Assembly: GCA_012519885.1 (NCBI GenBank)
Contig: JAAYPI010000053.1
Coordinates: forward strand, 1-64,000
DNA from: Bacteroidales bacterium
Lineage (GTDB): Bacteria > Bacteroidota > Bacteroidia > Bacteroidales > Paludibacteraceae
DNA: 64,000 nucleotides
Reading direction: 5' to 3'
Below are positions 1 to 7,832 of this stretch, piece by piece; the stretch's first letter is position 1; every line of letters begins with the position of its first letter. Position numbers and translations under genes: made by a program. The notes under the pieces were generated by a model, which was given only the letters and a program-made list of their open reading frames with translations, made no database searches and was not told the origin of the DNA.

Positions 1-1
1 T

Positions 2-340
2 AGCCAGAGAGATACTTTGCTGAATGCTAGGAAATTAGCCATTGGTTGTGAGTATGTCCCAAATAGTACATCTCGCTCTTATGTGCAAACTATACGTTAT
101 CGTTTGGGAGCAAACATAGCAGAGTCCTATACAAAAGTAAATGAAAAACCATATTCAGAGATGGGGATTACGTTAGGATTTGGGCTTCCTCTTAAAAATT
201 CTAAATCAATTTTAAATTTGAATTTGGAATATGGTAGCAGAGGTATAATTAATCAAAATTTGGTGCGTGAGGATTATGTAAAGATTGGACTGGGAGTGTC
301 TATAAATGAAAATTGGTTTTTTAAGAGGAAATTTGAATAG
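2..340 (+). CDS. C-terminal part of an outer-membrane beta-barrel protein (cut by window edge)
   Basis: The reading frame is open from the left edge to the stop at 340, so only the last ~112 residues are visible and the true start lies outside. The sequence alternates polar and hydrophobic residues in short strands (MGITLGFGLPL, SILNLNLEYGS, VKIGLGVSIN) and ends with NWFFKRKFE, as in FadL/OmpP1-like barrels of Bacteroidales. A TPR lipid-export neighbourhood follows on the same strand after 53 bp, consistent with an envelope operon. The barrel assignment is from the strand pattern and context; the substrate, if any, cannot be judged. A TTG at 17 could be read as a start, but the frame clearly continues upstream. 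Confidence 0.7.
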   Translation, partial: SQRDTLLNARKLAIGCEYVPNSTSRSYVQTIRYRLGANIAESYTKVNEKPYSEMGITLGFGLPLKNSKSILNLNLEYGSRGIINQNLVREDYVKIGLGVSINENWFFKRKFE

Positions 341-393
341 TAGCTACAATAAAAACAGTAGGTCAGATTGAAAAAAAAATTAAAAATAAAGGT

Positions 394-1740
394 ATGAAAG
401 CAAAGTTAATTTTTATTGGTTTAGTCGTGTTGAGTGTATTCACGGTAAATGCTCAAAAAGGTGTTGATACGGGAACTCGATATGGGTTAGGAGAAGATAG
501 TATCAGGTGTTTAGAAAACATCAGTTTGTATCAAAATTACTATCACATTAAAGATTATAATACATCTTTTCAACATTGGAGAGTTGTTTATACAGAATGT
601 CCAGCTTCTAGTAGAGATTTATACAGAATAGGATCTATTTTGTTAGTATGGCAAATGCAAAATGCACAAGATGTAGATAAGCAAAAAGATTATTTCCGTC
701 AATTGATGGAGAATTACGATCAACGTATCAAGTATTTTGGTAATGATGCACGCTTCCCAGAATCTTGGGTAAGAGGTCGCCAAGCTATTGATTATATTAA
801 TTATTGCCCTGAAGATCCCTTAAGAGAAAAAGCATTACCTTGGTTGAAATATTCAATAGATGAGCGTCAAGCAGATGCAGATGCTGACGTTATTGATGGT
901 TATATGAGAGTGTTAGATGGATTGTATCGTTCTGATAATGAGAAATACAGAGACATGTATATGACGGAGTACTTGCGTGTCGGAAAAATTTTGGATACTC
1001 GTATTGCTAGAGCTTGTAAATTTGTAGATAATTACAAATTAGCCCAAAATAATGCAAATGCTTTATTTATCGCTAGTGGAATTGCAAATTGTACTACACT
1101 AGAGTCTGTTTTTGCATCCAAAGTTCAAGAGTCAAAATCTGATATAGAATCACTAAATACCATTATATCGTTATTTCAAAGTGCAAAATGTACTGAATCA
1201 GAAGTTTATTTTGACGCATCATCCTTTGCTCATGTTATAAATCCTACGGCACAATCAGCGGCAGGTATGGCATATCAATCTGTGAAAAAAGAAGACTTCT
1301 TAAAAGCAGTAGATTATTTTGAGGAAGCAACCAAATTAGAAAAAGTAGATAGTGTAAAATACGATTATCAATATGCTATTGCAGCTATTTATGCTCAAAT
1401 GAAACGTTATACACAAGCACGTACACATGCATTACGTGCAGCTACCTATAATCCTAAAAAAGGAGAACCATACATTCTGCTTGCAATGATGTATGCTGAT
1501 AGTAATATATTCCCTGATGATAAAATTTTACAAAAAACTGTCTATTGGGCAGCTGTTGATAAATTAGAAAGAGCACGTTCAGTAGATCCCTCATCAAGAG
1601 AGAGAGCTCAACAATTAATAAATACATATCGACAATATTTTCCTACAAAAGAAGAAATTTTCTTTAAGCCAGAATTGCGCGTTGGAGAGTCTTTTGTAGT
1701 TGGAGGATGGATTAATGAAACGGTTATTTGTAGAGAATAA
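394..1740 (+). CDS. Secreted TPR-repeat protein
   Basis: A 448-residue protein with a clear signal peptide (hydrophobic core at about residues 5-18, cleavage near VNA-Q). The C-terminal half (about 285-400) holds helical TPR-like units, for example around AVDYFEEATKLE and the following YAIAAIYAQM and PYILLAMMYADS helices. TPR proteins are scaffolds, so the partner is unknown; it should act in the periplasm or at the inner face of the outer membrane. It lies between an outer-membrane barrel protein and LptC, and this order (barrel, TPR, LptC, CorC-like, PpiD-like) is common in Bacteroidales, which suggests a role in envelope assembly. That role is inferred from context only. Confidence 0.8.
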   Translation: MKAKLIFIGLVVLSVFTVNAQKGVDTGTRYGLGEDSIRCLENISLYQNYYHIKDYNTSFQHWRVVYTECPASSRDLYRIGSILLVWQMQNAQDVDKQKDYFRQLMENYDQRIKYFGNDARFPESWVRGRQAIDYINYCPEDPLREKALPWLKYSIDERQADADADVIDGYMRVLDGLYRSDNEKYRDMYMTEYLRVGKILDTRIARACKFVDNYKLAQNNANALFIASGIANCTTLESVFASKVQESKSDIESLNTIISLFQSAKCTESEVYFDASSFAHVINPTAQSAAGMAYQSVKKEDFLKAVDYFEEATKLEKVDSVKYDYQYAIAAIYAQMKRYTQARTHALRAATYNPKKGEPYILLAMMYADSNIFPDDKILQKTVYWAAVDKLERARSVDPSSRERAQQLINTYRQYFPTKEEIFFKPELRVGESFVVGGWINETVICRE

Positions 1741-1756
1741 TTTCAATATAAAACAT

Positions 1757-2305
1757 ATGAAAGCATATAGCATAACGGTTGTTATTTTGGCAACCGTTAT
1801 CCTTTTTTTAGAAGCTTGTACCTCTTCCATTCAAAATGATGCCCCTAAGGTAGATCGAGAGTTGATGCCTGTATTGAAATCGTATGGTGTGTCTTCAGTC
1901 GTATCTGATTCTGGCGTTACACGTTTTCGGTTCAATACGCCAGTATGGTATGTATACGATAAGGCGGAAGAGCCTTATTGGGATTTTCCAGAAGGAGTTC
2001 ATTTCGAGCAGTTTGATACCGATTTAAAAGTGTATGCTGAAGTAGATGCCGATACTGCTATGTATTATACGAACGCACAAAAGTGGACACTTTCTGGTAA
2101 TGTAAAAGCAAAAAACGTTGCGGGAGAAGTATTTGAATCTGAGCGTATTTATATTGACCAAAAAACTGAAAAAATTTATACAGATAGGTTCATTAAAATA
2201 ACTCAACAACAACGTATTATTACAGGCATAGGTTTTCAATCTAACCATACTCTTACACAGTATACAATAACAAAACCTCAAGGTATATTTCCGATAGAAC
2301 AATGA
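1757..2305 (+). CDS. lptC: LptC-family LPS export lipoprotein
   Basis: A 182-residue protein with an N-terminal hydrophobic stretch and a lipobox-like LEAC (Cys at about residue 21), followed by a beta-rich domain (VWYVYDKAEEPYWDFPEGVHFE, then TLSGNVKAKN and YTDRFIKITQ) typical of the LptC/OstA fold. LptC carries lipopolysaccharide from the inner-membrane LptBFG complex towards LptA. The start at 1757 is preferred over an upstream ATG at 1700 because it begins the signal sequence directly and avoids a 41-bp overlap with the TPR gene. The stop overlaps the next gene by ATGA, so the two are translationally coupled. Lipid anchoring, rather than a transmembrane helix, is the usual Bacteroidetes version. 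Confidence 0.85.
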   Translation: MKAYSITVVILATVILFLEACTSSIQNDAPKVDRELMPVLKSYGVSSVVSDSGVTRFRFNTPVWYVYDKAEEPYWDFPEGVHFEQFDTDLKVYAEVDADTAMYYTNAQKWTLSGNVKAKNVAGEVFESERIYIDQKTEKIYTDRFIKITQQQRIITGIGFQSNHTLTQYTITKPQGIFPIEQ

Positions 2306-3567
2306 CAACAACTGTTTTTTTGATATTTATATCTCTGCTTTTCTCTGCATTTTTTTCAGGAATGGAGATTGCTTTTTATGTTTCAAATAAACTGCGTTTT
2401 GAAATCAATAAACAACACAGCTTACTATCTTCGTCTATTCTTTCAATTTTTTATGCCAATCCTAGTAAATATATTTCAATCATTTTAGTTGGTAATAATA
2501 TTGCTCTTGTAGTATATGGTATTCAGATGGCAAAATTTTTAGAGCCATATTTATTGTTATTCTTACATAATGACTTGTTGATAGCTACTTTACAAACAAT
2601 TTTTTCAACAATTGTGATTCTTTTAACTGGAGAATTTTTGCCAAAAGTGTTATTTAGGCTTAATGCGGACCTTTGGTTAAAGGTTTTTGCTATCCCGTTG
2701 TTTTTATGTTATTTATTTTTATATCCTGTAGCTACGTTTGTATATCAGATATCAATTTTTTTATTCAAAATTCTGAGAGTAGATGTTTCTAATTCAGCAG
2801 GGGGGATGACTCTTGGACGAGCAGATTTAGATAACTTTTTACAACAAAATTATGAAAATACAACTGACAAAAAACACATAGAAAATGAAGTCAAATTGTT
2901 TCAAAATGCCTTAGATTTTTCTAAAATAAAGTTGCGAGATTGCATTATTCCTCGTACAGAAATATTAGCGGTCGATTTTGATACTGATATTGAAGAATTA
3001 CGTGTAAAATTTGTTGAGTCGGGTTATTCGCGTATATTGGTGTTTAAAGAACATATAGATAATATGGTTGGTTATATTCATTCAATTGAATTATTTAAAA
3101 AACCACGAAAATGGCAAGATCAGATACGCGTGTTGCCAATTGTGCCCGAAACAATGGCGGCTAATAAGTTGATGAATTATTTGTTGCAGAAAAAGAAAAG
3201 TATGGCATTGGTTGTGGACGAATTTGGCGGAACTTCTGGGATGGTAACTTTAGAGGATATTGTAGAAGAAATATTTGGTGAAATTGAAGATGAACACGAT
3301 ACTCAAGATTACGTAGCAAAAAAAATCAGTGAAAATGAATATGTGTTTTCTGGAAGATTAGAAATAGATTATGTACAAGAACAGTTTGATATTCAACTCC
3401 CTGTTTCAGATGAGTATTTAACAATCGCTGGTCTTATACTCCATTATTACCAAGGGTTTCCTAAGATAAATGAAGAAATAATTATTGGTAACTATGTGTG
3501 TAAAGTTATTAAAGCTTCAGCTAATAAAATAGAATTAATTAAACTGAAAGTGTTGGCAACACTATAA
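2302..3567 (+). CDS. CorC/HlyC-type CNNM-CBS membrane protein
   Basis: A 421-residue protein with the layout of the CorC/hemolysin-like family: a DUF21/CNNM membrane domain with about four hydrophobic helices (residues ~1-165), a pair of CBS domains (~200-325, including IIPRTEILAVD and the signature GMVTLEDIVEEIFGEIEDE), and a C-terminal CorC_HlyC domain (~335-415). Members are magnesium or cobalt exporters, or regulators of ion transport; the hemolysin label is historical. It starts inside the lptC stop codon (ATGA overlap). A perfect 9-bp inverted repeat with a T-run follows the gene, so transcription probably ends there. The exact cation cannot be told from sequence. Confidence 0.88.
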   Translation: MTTTVFLIFISLLFSAFFSGMEIAFYVSNKLRFEINKQHSLLSSSILSIFYANPSKYISIILVGNNIALVVYGIQMAKFLEPYLLLFLHNDLLIATLQTIFSTIVILLTGEFLPKVLFRLNADLWLKVFAIPLFLCYLFLYPVATFVYQISIFLFKILRVDVSNSAGGMTLGRADLDNFLQQNYENTTDKKHIENEVKLFQNALDFSKIKLRDCIIPRTEILAVDFDTDIEELRVKFVESGYSRILVFKEHIDNMVGYIHSIELFKKPRKWQDQIRVLPIVPETMAANKLMNYLLQKKKSMALVVDEFGGTSGMVTLEDIVEEIFGEIEDEHDTQDYVAKKISENEYVFSGRLEIDYVQEQFDIQLPVSDEYLTIAGLILHYYQGFPKINEEIIIGNYVCKVIKASANKIELIKLKVLATL

Positions 3568-3597
3568 CCTGATATAAAAAACCGAAGAAAATCATAT

Positions 3598-3623
3598 TTA
3601 CACTTACTAAGTGTAATATTTTT
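3598..3623 (+). terminator. Rho-independent terminator after the corC-like gene
   Basis: TTACACTTA at 3598-3606 and its exact complement TAAGTGTAA at 3608-3616 flank a single C, followed by a T-rich run (TATTTTTTG). The tight centre means the real loop will be larger. It lies in the 111-bp gap before the PpiD-like gene and could also be an operator for that gene. Confidence 0.55.
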
Positions 3624-3678
3624 TGTATATTCGCACCCTAAATTATCTAATTATTATAAAGATTTATAAGTATACATC

Positions 3679-5754
3679 ATGGCAACATTAGAAAAAATCA
3701 GACAGAAAGGTGTTTTATTAACTGTTATTATTGGAGGAGCCTTGTTGGCGTTCATCATTGGAGGTATTGATTTTAATACCATGAGACAAGGAGCTAGAGA
3801 AACGGTTGCTGTTATCAATGGGGAAGAAATAAAAATTGCTGATTACCAAAAACGAATTGATGAAATGACTGCATTTTACAAAATAGAATTGGGTCAGTCT
3901 AACCTTTCTGAGGAGTATGTAGAGCAAATAAACAACGCTGTGTGGAATACTTGGAGTAATGAGCAATTGATAGGCAAACAAGCTCAAAGTGTAGGTTTGG
4001 TTGTTACTGATAAGGAATTAGCAGATGCAGTGTATGGAGATAACATACATCCACTTTTTTATTCTATTAGAATGTTTTATAACAACCAAGGACAATTTGA
4101 TAAAACCTTGTTATTACAGTTTTTAAATTCAATAAGTCAAGATACGTCAGGTGAAGCTGCTAAATATTGGGGATTTATTGAAAGAATGCTTAAAAATAAT
4201 ATACTTGAAGAGAAATATTATACTTTAGTGTCAAATTCCTTTAATGCGAATGATATAGATACAAAATATGCTTTTGATGCACGTACTATAACTACTGGAT
4301 TGGAGTTTGTTGCTCAACCATATTTTTCGTTGTCTGACTCATTGTTTCAAGTAACAGATAAAGAAATTAAAGATCGTTATAAACGAGATCAAATTAGGTA
4401 TACCCAACAAGATGAAACGAGAGATATAGCTATAGTAACATTTGATATCAAACCTTCTGAACAAGATTTTCAAGAAGTAAAATTGTGGATAGAAAAATTG
4501 AAAAATGAGTTTTCTACTTCTACTGACTTTGTTTCAATAGCGAATCAGAATTCAGATGTTCCAACGAGTGATATTGCTGTAAGCAGAAATAACATTGATC
4601 CTGATTTAAAAGAGTTTGCATTTACAGCTTCGGTGGGTGATGTATTTGGTCCAATATATGTGAATGGGACCTACAAAATGGCTCGTTTGTCGGAAAAAGG
4701 TATTCTATCGTCAGACTCTGCTAAGGTTCGTCATATTTTAATACAAGAGCCAACCGTTGAAGCTACCCAAAAACTCGTTGATAGCCTGTTTAATGTATTA
4801 AAGGGTGGAGCTGATTTTGCAACTGTTGCACAACAATACTCCAAGGCAGGTACGAAAGCTCAAGGGGGAGAACTTGGTTGGATTAAGGAAGGCGAAATAG
4901 ATAAAGAATTTAGTACTGCTGCTATTAATGCAAAAGTAAATGAATTTTTTACACTCAAATTAGGAAGTGGTATCCATATTGTGCAAGTAACAGAAAAAAC
5001 TAAACCAATAGAGAAAGTCAAACTGGCTTCTATTATTCGTAAAGTGGAACCAAGCTCTCGAACATTTGGTGTTATTTTTAACCAAGCTAGTCAATATATT
5101 GCTCAAAATAGAACGATAGAAGAATTTGAAGCTACGGCTAACTCTGAAAATGGTTTATCTGTTCGTACATATACAGTGTCTGCAAATGACAACAAAATAG
5201 CAAATATAAAGGACTCTCGTCAAATAATACGATGGGCGTACGAAAAAAATGAAGGAGATGTTACTGACAAAGTGTTTGAAAGTGGGGAACAATTTGTTGC
5301 AGTTGCATTGAAAAGTGTAAACCCTAAAGGGACAAAATCATTATCAAAAGTAACGGAAGAAATTAAAGCTGAGTTGATAAAAGAGAAAAAAGCAGATAAA
5401 TTAGCTGCTGATTTAACAAACAAGTTAAACCAAGCAAAAAATCTTAATGCTTTAGGTTTACCATTGCAAGTAGTAGAGAGTGTTTCCTTTGAAACGCCAT
5501 TCGTTCCGTCTATGGGCAGAGAGCCTAAAGTGCTAGGAAATATCGTTTCTCTTATCAAAACACAACAGCCAAAAGTAATTAAAGGAAATACTGGTGTATT
5601 TGTTGTGCAAGCAGTGAATGTAGGTGTTCAACCAGCTTTCAATAAAAAAGAAGAAATGAATTTGGTTCAGCAAAAAATGTTTAGCCAAAACGTATTGGTT
5701 GAATCATTGAAAAGAACAGCAGATATTGAAGATAACCGTATTCGTTTCTACTAA
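3679..5754 (+). CDS. PpiD/SurA-like periplasmic peptidyl-prolyl isomerase
   Basis: A 691-residue protein with one N-terminal transmembrane anchor (about 13-31, LLTVIIGGALLAFIIGGID), a SurA-N-type chaperone region (~35-200), and a parvulin (PPIC/rotamase) domain at about 345-440 marked by VRHILIQEP, FATVAQQYSK and GGELGWIKEGE. A second degenerate PPIase-like segment and a long helical tail follow. This is the PpiD architecture: an inner-membrane-anchored chaperone that assists folding of exported and outer-membrane proteins. It follows LPS-export genes and precedes DsbD, so the stretch serves envelope protein folding. The start follows a 111-bp intergenic region with its own terminator upstream, so it is probably transcribed separately. 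Confidence 0.9.
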   Translation: MATLEKIRQKGVLLTVIIGGALLAFIIGGIDFNTMRQGARETVAVINGEEIKIADYQKRIDEMTAFYKIELGQSNLSEEYVEQINNAVWNTWSNEQLIGKQAQSVGLVVTDKELADAVYGDNIHPLFYSIRMFYNNQGQFDKTLLLQFLNSISQDTSGEAAKYWGFIERMLKNNILEEKYYTLVSNSFNANDIDTKYAFDARTITTGLEFVAQPYFSLSDSLFQVTDKEIKDRYKRDQIRYTQQDETRDIAIVTFDIKPSEQDFQEVKLWIEKLKNEFSTSTDFVSIANQNSDVPTSDIAVSRNNIDPDLKEFAFTASVGDVFGPIYVNGTYKMARLSEKGILSSDSAKVRHILIQEPTVEATQKLVDSLFNVLKGGADFATVAQQYSKAGTKAQGGELGWIKEGEIDKEFSTAAINAKVNEFFTLKLGSGIHIVQVTEKTKPIEKVKLASIIRKVEPSSRTFGVIFNQASQYIAQNRTIEEFEATANSENGLSVRTYTVSANDNKIANIKDSRQIIRWAYEKNEGDVTDKVFESGEQFVAVALKSVNPKGTKSLSKVTEEIKAELIKEKKADKLAADLTNKLNQAKNLNALGLPLQVVESVSFETPFVPSMGREPKVLGNIVSLIKTQQPKVIKGNTGVFVVQAVNVGVQPAFNKKEEMNLVQQKMFSQNVLVESLKRTADIEDNRIRFY

Positions 5755-5805
5755 TCTATTCTATTATCGAAGGTATAAAGGCAAACATACTTTCTTAATA
5801 AAAGT

Positions 5806-5836
5806 AAACCGAGGTAGATTTATCTCGGTTTTTTTT
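5806..5836 (+). terminator. Rho-independent terminator after the PpiD-like gene
   Basis: AAACCGAG at 5806-5813 pairs with CTCGGTTT at 5824-5831, extended by GTA/TAT inside the loop, and is followed by an unbroken run of T to 5836. Position and shape fit an intrinsic terminator 52 bp after the stop. Confidence 0.85.
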
Positions 5837-5865
5837 GGTAACAATTTTTGAAAGATGTACTTTTG
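5834..5865 (+). promoter_or_regulatory. Predicted Bacteroidetes-type promoter for dsbD-pcrA
   Basis: TTTG at 5834-5837, 20 bp spacer, then TACTTTTG at 5858-5865, which matches the TAnnTTTG -7 box of the Bacteroidetes primary sigma factor. The predicted start of transcription is near 5872, about 35 bp before the dsbD ATG. The -33 box overlaps the T-run of the upstream terminator. Confidence 0.6.
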
Positions 5866-5906
5866 TATATTAAGGTAGTATCACTAATGTTATAAAATAG
5901 TATTGT

Positions 5907-7832
5907 ATGAGAAAAATTATTGGTTTAATTGTATCCCTATTATTTATTTCACAATTTACTTTTTCACAAATATTGACTCCTGTAAAGTGGACTTTTGAAA
6001 TATCAGATATAGATGACTCTTCAAAAGAAATAGTTGCCACGGCATCCATAGATGAGCATTGGAGAATGTATGGAACAAATTTACCTGAAGGAGGTCCAAT
6101 TTCTACAGTTTTTATAATAGAAGCTATAACAGGAGCTAGTATAGAAGGAGATTTTTTATCTTCTAGTCAACCAAAATTGTATTATGATGCTATGTTTCAA
6201 ATGGAGTTGTCTTCGTACGAAAAAAAGGCAGTTTTTACTCAACGTCTCAAAATTATAGATAAAGCCAATTTTTCTGTCAGAGGATATGTACGATATATGG
6301 CATGTGATGCAACTTCTTGTTTGCCACCTACCGAAGCATCGTTTACGTTTGGCTCTGAACCATCACAAACGATAACCATGCAACATGCAATAGACACTCC
6401 TTTTTGGGAACCCGTAATTGATGACTTACAATTAGTAGGAAATGGAGCTGTTGTACAACAACAATCGTATTGGATAATTTTTGTTTTTGGATTTCTTGGT
6501 GGATTATTAGCCTTACTTACCCCATGTGTATGGCCCATGATACCTATGACAGTTAGTTTCTTTTTAAAAAGCTCTAAAAATAAAAACAAAGCAATTAAAA
6601 ATGCTTTGATATATGGTTTTTCTATTATCATTATTTATTTAGGTTTAGGTTTATTGGTAACAGGGATTTTTGGAGCAAGTTCGCTGAATAGTTTAGCTAC
6701 TAGTGCTATATTTAATATTCTATTTTTTATTCTTCTAATTGTATTCGCATTGTCATTTTTTGGCTTATTTGAAATAACATTACCTTCATCATGGGTCAAT
6801 GCAATGGATAAAAAAGTAGATACTACTACTGAATTGGTTAGTATTTTCTTTATGGCATTTACATTAGTACTTGTTTCTTTTTCTTGTACAGGTCCTATTA
6901 TTGGTACTCTTTTGGTAGAAGCGGCTAGTACGGGATCGGTCGTTGGACCCGCAGTAGGTATGTTTGGTTTTGCTTTGGCGTTGGCAATTCCTTTTGCTTT
7001 CTTCTCCTTGTTTCCATCGTATCTGCAATCTATGCCACGTTCTGGGGGATGGTTAAACATGGTAAAGGTAACCTTAGGGTTTTTAGAATTAGCATTGGCA
7101 TTAAAATTCTTTTCAGTAGCCGATTTGGCTTACGGATGGGGTTTGCTTAGTAGGGATTTGTTTATAGGCATTTGGATTATTATTTTTATTATTTTAGGTT
7201 TGTATTATTTGCGTGTTATACGTTTTCCAATGGATAAAGATGATAAAAAAATAACTCTTCCACGGATTATCTTTGCCTTGGTATCTTTCTTATTTGTTGT
7301 CTATTTACTGCCAGGGATGTGGGGAAAACAACGAGCCTCTATAAGTGCATTTGCACCTCCTATGTCAACGCAAATATGGAATAAAAATAAGGATCATGTG
7401 CAAGCTATGTTTGAAGATTATGATATAGCTATGAAATATGCTCAAACCGTTGATAAACCTGTTTTAATTGATTTTTCAGGTTATGGTTGCGTAAATTGTC
7501 GCGAAATGGAAGCAACTGTATTTGAAGATGATGCAATTAAAAAGATGCTGAAAGAAGATTTTATTTTTGTAGTTTTGTATGTTGATGATAAAAAAAATCT
7601 TAGCGAGCCAATGCTTGTGTCAGAAAATAATGCTACGCGTACGTTGCGTACACAAGGAGATAAATGGAGCTATTTACAACGTTTAAAATTTGGAGCTAAT
7701 GCCCAGCCATATTATGTGGTTTTAAATGCAGCAGGCAAGCCAGTAGCTCCTTCTTATGCTTTTAACAAGGATGTAAAAGCTTTTGAAACATATTTAAAGC
7801 AAGCGATTAAGACCTATAAAAATGAAAAGTAA
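5907..7832 (+). CDS. dsbD: DsbD-type thiol:disulfide interchange protein
   Basis: A 641-residue membrane protein with all three DsbD modules. A signal peptide (1-20) leads a periplasmic alpha domain carrying Cys133 and Cys138 (CDATSC). A membrane domain of about eight helices (~190-470) carries Cys207 in TPCVWP and Cys327 in SCTGP. The C-terminal thioredoxin domain carries the CVNC active site at 528-531. DsbD passes electrons from cytoplasmic thioredoxin across the membrane to keep periplasmic thiols reduced, serving disulfide isomerases and cytochrome c maturation. It follows a PpiD-like folding factor. The gene overlaps pcrA by 11 bp, so the two share a transcript. All catalytic cysteine pairs are intact, so the protein should be active. 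Confidence 0.93.
   Translation: MRKIIGLIVSLLFISQFTFSQILTPVKWTFEISDIDDSSKEIVATASIDEHWRMYGTNLPEGGPISTVFIIEAITGASIEGDFLSSSQPKLYYDAMFQMELSSYEKKAVFTQRLKIIDKANFSVRGYVRYMACDATSCLPPTEASFTFGSEPSQTITMQHAIDTPFWEPVIDDLQLVGNGAVVQQQSYWIIFVFGFLGGLLALLTPCVWPMIPMTVSFFLKSSKNKNKAIKNALIYGFSIIIIYLGLGLLVTGIFGASSLNSLATSAIFNILFFILLIVFALSFFGLFEITLPSSWVNAMDKKVDTTTELVSIFFMAFTLVLVSFSCTGPIIGTLLVEAASTGSVVGPAVGMFGFALALAIPFAFFSLFPSYLQSMPRSGGWLNMVKVTLGFLELALALKFFSVADLAYGWGLLSRDLFIGIWIIIFIILGLYYLRVIRFPMDKDDKKITLPRIIFALVSFLFVVYLLPGMWGKQRASISAFAPPMSTQIWNKNKDHVQAMFEDYDIAMKYAQTVDKPVLIDFSGYGCVNCREMEATVFEDDAIKKMLKEDFIFVVLYVDDKKNLSEPMLVSENNATRTLRTQGDKWSYLQRLKFGANAQPYYVVLNAAGKPVAPSYAFNKDVKAFETYLKQAIKTYKNEK

Noticed and set aside
3624-3678. 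TATATTCG as the PpiD-like gene promoter
   Set aside because: It differs from TAnnTTTG by one base and has no TTTG at the correct spacing; the real promoter could not be assigned.
6239-6631. 130-codon open frame on the minus strand inside dsbD
   Set aside because: It lies fully within a clear membrane protein gene on the other strand and has no family pattern; composition follows the complement of hydrophobic codons.
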